A DNA stretch of 64,000 nucleotides from positions 1 to 64,000 of the forward strand of contig CATKHK010000130.1 in the NCBI GenBank assembly GCA_949751835.1. The letters run 5' to 3'. Below the pieces are notes generated by a model, which saw only the letters and a program-made list of their open reading frames with translations, did no database searches and was not told the DNA's origin. Positions within the stretch are counted from its first letter, which is position 1. Every line of letters begins with the position of its first letter. Source of the stretch: Blepharisma japonicum. Lineage: Eukaryota > Ciliophora > Heterotrichea > Heterotrichida > Blepharismidae. Made by a program: the position numbers and the translations under genes. Shown here in pieces: positions 60,135 through 64,000 of this stretch.

Positions 60135-61364
60135 ATGTCTGATGTGGAAGCTCTTATTGCTGATCTAACAAATGAGCAGATCTCGAACAGAATTTCAATC
60201 TTTGAAAGTAACATTAGGGCTTTAAAGAGAGATAGCCAAAGATTCCAGCAAGAGTCCAACAAGATCAAGAACCAAATCAATGAAAACAAAGAAAAGATCA
60301 AGCTGAATAAGCAACTCCCATACTTGATCAGCAATGTCGTAGAAATTCTCGACATTCAAGAAGAAGACGACACCGAAGTTCACAACCCAAGCTCACAAAA
60401 GGCAGTCTGCATAAAAACCAGCACCCGACAAACTGTATTTCTCCCAGTGCCTGGTCTTGTTGATGTAAACACCTTGAAGCCTGGCGATTTGATAGGCGTC
60501 AACAAAGACTCTTACCTGATTCTTGACACTCTTCCAGCTGAGTACGATTCGCGTGTCAAGGCTATGGAACTTGACGAAAGACCTACAGAAGAATATGGTG
60601 ATATTGGCGGGCTTGATAAACAGATTGAAGAGCTCATTGAAGCAATAGTGCTACCAATGACCCACAAAGAAAGGTTTGACAATATTGGAATCAGACCTCC
60701 TAAAGGTGTTCTCTTGCACGGACCACCTGGAACTGGCAAAACTCTTATGGCAAGAGCGTGTGCTGCTCAAACTAAAGCGACCTTTTTGAAACTTGCAGGT
60801 CCTCAACTAGTCCAAATGTTTATCGGAGATGGTGCCAAAATGATAAGAGATGCTTTTGCACTTGCCAAGGAAAAGGCTCCTACTATTATTTTTATAGATG
60901 AACTTGATGCAGTTGGAGCTCGTCGTCATGATGCAGATTCTGGTGGAGGCAGAGAAGTCCAAAGAACTATGCTGGAGTTACTAAGTCAGCTTGACGGGTT
61001 TAGCAGTGATGATAGAATTAAAATCATTGCAGCGACGAATAGACCTGATATTCTTGACCCTGCTTTATTGAGATCTGGAAGGCTGGACAGGAAAATTGAG
61101 TTCCCTCATCCAAATCTTGAAGCAAGAATCAGAATATTGCAAATCCATAGCAGAAAGATGAATTACAATAAAGAAGATGTGAACTTCGAAGAATTGTCAA
61201 GAAGCACTGACGATTTCAACGGAGCCATGCTTAAGGCAGTATGTGTAGAAGCAGGTATGCTTGCACTGAAAAGAGGAGCAGAACAGATTATGCATGAAGA
61301 TTACGTAGAAGGCATTAATCAAGTTATGGCGAAGAAGAAAAGTAATTATATCTATTTTACCTAA
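60135..61364 (+). CDS. RPT5: 26S proteasome regulatory ATPase RPT5 (PSMC3)
   Basis: 409 residues from ATG 60135, preferred over the upstream TTG in the same frame. N-terminal coiled coil, then an OB-like domain ([20 protein letters not shown]), then the AAA domain: Walker A GPPGTGKT (196-203), Walker [10 protein letters not shown] (D255), arginine fingers in [26 protein letters not shown] and [20 protein letters not shown] identify the RPT5 paralogue. It unfolds substrates and feeds them to the 20S core. The C-terminus is IYFT; RPT5 usually ends in a HbYX motif that opens the 20S gate, and here the last three residues are Y-F-T, a Tyr-to-Phe variant. Confidence 0.97.
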   Translation: MSDVEALIADLTNEQISNRISIFESNIRALKRDSQRFQQESNKIKNQINENKEKIKLNKQLPYLISNVVEILDIQEEDDTEVHNPSSQKAVCIKTSTRQTVFLPVPGLVDVNTLKPGDLIGVNKDSYLILDTLPAEYDSRVKAMELDERPTEEYGDIGGLDKQIEELIEAIVLPMTHKERFDNIGIRPPKGVLLHGPPGTGKTLMARACAAQTKATFLKLAGPQLVQMFIGDGAKMIRDAFALAKEKAPTIIFIDELDAVGARRHDADSGGGREVQRTMLELLSQLDGFSSDDRIKIIAATNRPDILDPALLRSGRLDRKIEFPHPNLEARIRILQIHSRKMNYNKEDVNFEELSRSTDDFNGAMLKAVCVEAGMLALKRGAEQIMHEDYVEGINQVMAKKKSNYIYFT

Positions 61365-61401
61365 GAATCTGACCTCAATAAGTCTTATTTAATGCCATGC
61401 T

Positions 61402-61581
61402 TTAAAAGCAGTTATCCGAGTCAATGAACTTCAAATAAGCTCTATCAGAGTCTTCAATTTCAGCTTTATTCTTAATTTCGCTAAATAAAGAAACCATTTC
61501 AAAATCTGAAATTCTTCCACCTTGTTTTCCTGCGGAATAAACAAGGCCTATCAGCTAATAGCTTTCCACTCAATATATCAT
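61402..61581 (-). CDS. Possible very small protein with a 15-nt intron
   Basis: Minus strand, 61570-61581 plus 61402-61554: ATG, one TGA-Trp, then after removing gtggaaagctattag (61555-61569) a 54-residue frame (MIYWLIGLVYSAGKQGGR ... FIDSDNCF) ending in TAA. GC content and codon pattern look coding in 61402-61550. It could be a small gene or the remaining 3' end of a larger one. No family recognised. Confidence 0.35.
61555..61569 (-). other. Candidate 15-nt intron in small gene
   Basis: gtggaaagctattag on the minus strand has the right length, ends and an in-frame TAG. Supported only by the short frame it would restore. Confidence 0.4.
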
Positions 61582-61694
61582 GATTATAATAAAGTTAAAT
61601 TAATAAATTATTGTTATTCTATGCTATTAATACCATTCATTAAAAAAGTGATACAAAATTAAAAGACTTAGGTAAAATTTAATAAAATTTGAAC

Positions 61695-62597
61695 TTAATA
61701 ATCTTTTTCTCTAGGAGAATATTCTAAACTTCTTCTTGAATTTGGCACTGAAGTACTTGCTATACTTTTTTTAGCTTTTTCATATAATTTCATATTTAGT
61801 TTTGGCTTAACTTTGCTTTCATAGTATCCAAACTCTGATGGTGCTCTATATGTTCCTGGTCCAGGATATTCAGAGCTAGATCTCATTAACGCCCTTTTAG
61901 ATTTTCCGAAAGACCTTGACATGGAAGACTGAAATTTTGAAACAAAATATTCCCCATTCTCATTTATGCTAGAATTTATTTGATATGCTCCAGGTCCAGG
62001 CAAGCTAGAGACACTTAGATTTCTGCTTCCAAATCTTGATAGAGAACTTGGCGCAAAACTGCTTGACTTTGTGGAGTTTCAGTTAGATAAAACATAATCT
62101 CCTGTTTTTGGCATATCCCATTTGGGAGCATAAGTTCCAGGTCCTGGGATATTCTTTTTTTCTTTTTTAGCATCAGGAGATTGAGTTTTTGGCCTCAAAG
62201 TTCATTTGGGTGCATCTACACCTAGCGATTTTTGCTTAAACTTATAAGTTCCTGGCCCAGGGACAGATGGATCAGGTGTTAAATGACTCTCAAAAACCCT
62301 TTTGCACAATGCCCTTGAAGTCCCAAAGCTTATTCCGGATTTCTTCAGTGTAGAAGGAATTTGGTAAACTCAAGGAGCTGGACTCTGGCTTTGAGACTTT
62401 GTAAAATCAGATCTCTCACCAATGCCAAAATTGGTGGATCGGTGGTCCAATGCTGAAGGAATTCTATAGAAATCTTCTTTACAGAGAGAACTTTGATAAC
62501 TTTTGAAGCGCAAAGCCTTGGAGAAGGAAAACTGCTGCTTAGCTGGAGAACTGTTTAGAGGATGCTTGCAAATCTCATCAGAAGTTGATACTAACAT
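61695..62597 (-). CDS. SHIPPO / STPGR repeat protein (ODF3/CIMAP-like)
   Basis: 300 residues through several TGA-Trp codons. Four clear repeats: PGPGTYKF, PGPGTYAP, PGPGAYQI, PGPGTYRA, plus a degenerate first one (SPAPWVYQIP). Such STPGR/SHIPPO repeats occur in axoneme proteins that line doublet microtubules or sperm outer dense fibres, and in related ciliate proteins. The rest is basic, Ser-rich and disordered. The repeat spacing is ~45-60 residues. It would act as a structural microtubule-associated protein in cilia or cortex. Complete from ATG 62597 to TAA 61695. Confidence 0.88.
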
Positions 62598-62739
62598 TTT
62601 ATAAAGCAGTTAAAATTATTAAAATCAGTATGCTAGTATATTATAAATTATAGCTTCTCTGGAATAAAAATAAGTAAGACCTCTTAAAATAATGATAAAA
62701 AACTTAAAACCAAGTATTGCATGGCAAAATTAATAATTT

Positions 62740-64000
62740 TTATAAGTCATCATCAGTTTTTTCAACAACTGAAAACATTCTTTCAGCTTTTCTTATAGAA
62801 ATGCCTAAAGTATTTTTTCTCTTTGGATTTAAAGTTTCTCTTCTTTGAAAACCTCTTGACGATTTTTTGTCCAGCTTGAGGCTTTTAAGGAGCTTAATTA
62901 ATTCTCCGACCTTTTCTTTGGTGCTGGAACCTTTAAAAGTGTGCAAATCTTCAGTGCCGCTGAAGCTTGGTCTTGGAGTTAAATTCTCCATTCCAGATCC
63001 TGATTCCGCTATAAAATTACTTATTTTTATTTCGAGTAACTTTACTTGCAATTCAAGCTCACTTTTTTCATCTTTTACCATTTCAAGAGTTTTAATTGCT
63101 GATTCAAGCTCTGTTTTTAAAGTTTTATTTTCATTTAAAGCAGCATCATGCTTATTTACTAAGTCATTTAAGCTTTCTTTTAAATGGATAATTTGCTTTT
63201 CATTTTGAATTGTTTTTACCTGCAAATCTCCAATCAGATTTTTGTCTGCTGAAGATTCTGCTTTATAGTTATTAATTTTCATATATGCCTGATTGAGTTT
63301 TTCTTGGGTATCATTAGCATCGTCTTTAAATCTTATGTTCTTAATAAAATATTACTTGTTCTTCTAGTTGGGCCATTTTTCACTCCATAGCTTTAACTGG
63401 AGCGTTGATTGCTTCTTGGATTTCCCATTTCAGCTTGTCAATTTCTTTGTCTCTTGCTTTAATAGCAATTTTGAAATCTATGTAAAGTCTACCTCTTTCC
63501 AAATGCATTAGGGATTTTTGTAGCCTATTAATATCATTCTTTGATTCTTCTCATAATTCTTTATAAGTACTTGATACATGAAAATAAGGTATTTCCTCAT
63601 CTAATAATGCATCTTTATAAAAATTACCAGTATGCTTATCATATATTTTTTCAAGGACATCTTCATCCAGCTCTTTTTTATCCGCATAAAGCGACCTTGA
63701 AATTTCTGAAGTAATCATCTGCATTTCTTTTTGATATGCCCCACTTTCATTAGCACATATTTCTAATGCTTTTGAAGCAGCTTTAGCTTTTTTAATATCT
63801 GGCTTGTCGCTTGATTTTTCTAATTCTTGTAGAACTTGAATTAAATTGTACTTGTTTTTTATCACAGAAGATTTAAACTGAATAGTAGGTGGACTCGATT
63901 CTTTTATTGGAGATAGATGTATACCTGAAGTATTCATAGAATAATTGCTTTTAATGATTGAGCTTTTATTAGCCAAGCTAAGAACAAAGAAGGAATTATC
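62740..64000 (-). CDS. Coiled-coil protein, possibly 5'-truncated by window edge
   Basis: Two minus-strand frames (63356-64000 and 62740-63339) join when a 16-nt intron is removed, giving MAQLEEQ followed by NIRFKDDANDTQEKL in one coiled coil. Starting at ATG 63937 it would have 393 residues; the frame is also open to the edge, so an earlier start is possible. Long helical segments (INRLQKSLMHLERGRLYIDF, ...) make up most of it, with a Ser/Lys-rich C-terminal tail (KRKNTLGISIRKAERMFSVV). TGA-Trp codons are used. No family recognised. Structural or scaffolding role is a guess. Confidence 0.75.
63340..63355 (-). other. 16-nt intron in coiled-coil gene
   Basis: Reads gtaatattttattaag on the minus strand with in-frame stop. 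Its removal shifts and restores the frame of a continuous coiled coil. Confidence 0.88.

Noticed and set aside
1-64000. All three stop codons reassigned, as in Condylostoma
   Set aside because: TAA and TAG occur in frame only at gene ends, inside tiny introns or in decayed fragments; only TGA is read through.
1-64000. Stentor as the source organism because of 15-16-nt introns
   Set aside because: Stentor uses the standard code; pervasive TGA-Trp here argues against it.
1-64000. tRNA, rRNA or telomere sequences
   Set aside because: No cloverleaf with a TTC-arm consensus, no rRNA-like conserved block and no tandem telomere repeat was recognised; a covariance-model search would be decisive for tRNAs.

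Overview
This window is protein-dense nuclear DNA of a ciliate. Three things point to a heterotrich of the Blepharisma type, from its somatic (macronuclear) genome. (1) TGA is read as tryptophan: the axonemal dynein, a HECT ligase, a K+ channel, two PAS/TmcB-like membrane proteins, CEP76 and others are each a single frame crossed by TGA, often exactly where the family has Trp. Only TAA and TAG end genes. (2) Introns are 15 or 16 nt, GT...AG; ten are proposed here. (3) Spacers are short and very AT-rich and genes lie on both strands. From general knowledge Stentor shares the tiny introns but uses the standard code, so Blepharisma fits best; the species is inferred.

Layout. 0-5.5 kb: 3' part of a large HECT E3 ligase. 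5.5-6.8 kb: spacer with a decayed coding fragment. 6.8-11.4 kb: a NEK-type kinase and a cyclic-nucleotide-gated-type K+ channel. 11.5-13.8 kb (minus): a protein with C-T-F-x-P repeats. 14.1-26.8 kb: a complete single-headed axonemal dynein heavy chain with an EF-hand. 27-30.1 kb: an unrecognised protein, a membrane-anchored protein and a SAM-domain protein. 30.1-31.1 kb: empty AT-rich DNA. 31.1-40.4 kb: a tandem pair of PAS/TmcB-like multi-pass proteins sharing three 15-nt introns at the same places. 40.6-41.8 kb (minus): an aspartate-aminotransferase-like protein that lost its catalytic lysine and other key residues. 41.8-44 kb: a decayed transporter-like gene and a short tandem repeat. 44-48.6 kb: small proteins, CFAP36 and a secreted serine carboxypeptidase. 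48.9-51.7 kb (minus): a PB1/trypsin-like/Kelch protein and a second C-T-F-x-P protein. 52.4-54.7 kb: a Ca2+-regulated kinase ordered EF-hands, PH, kinase. 54.9-64 kb: CEP76, ribosomal protein uS8, a basic protein, EMG1, proteasome RPT5, a SHIPPO (PGPGTY) repeat protein and the end of a coiled-coil protein.

Many genes are ciliary or basal-body in type (dynein, CFAP36, CEP76, SHIPPO, NEK, possibly the C-T-F-x-P pair), as expected in a heavily ciliated cell; they are not an operon. Housekeeping genes (uS8, EMG1, RPT5) are mixed in. No tRNA, rRNA, CRISPR, telomere or intact mobile element was recognised. Strongest oddities: the aminotransferase pseudoenzyme, the PB1/pseudo-protease/Kelch architecture, the C-T-F-x-P family and the tandem PAS/TmcB pair, whose first copy has an out-of-frame start.
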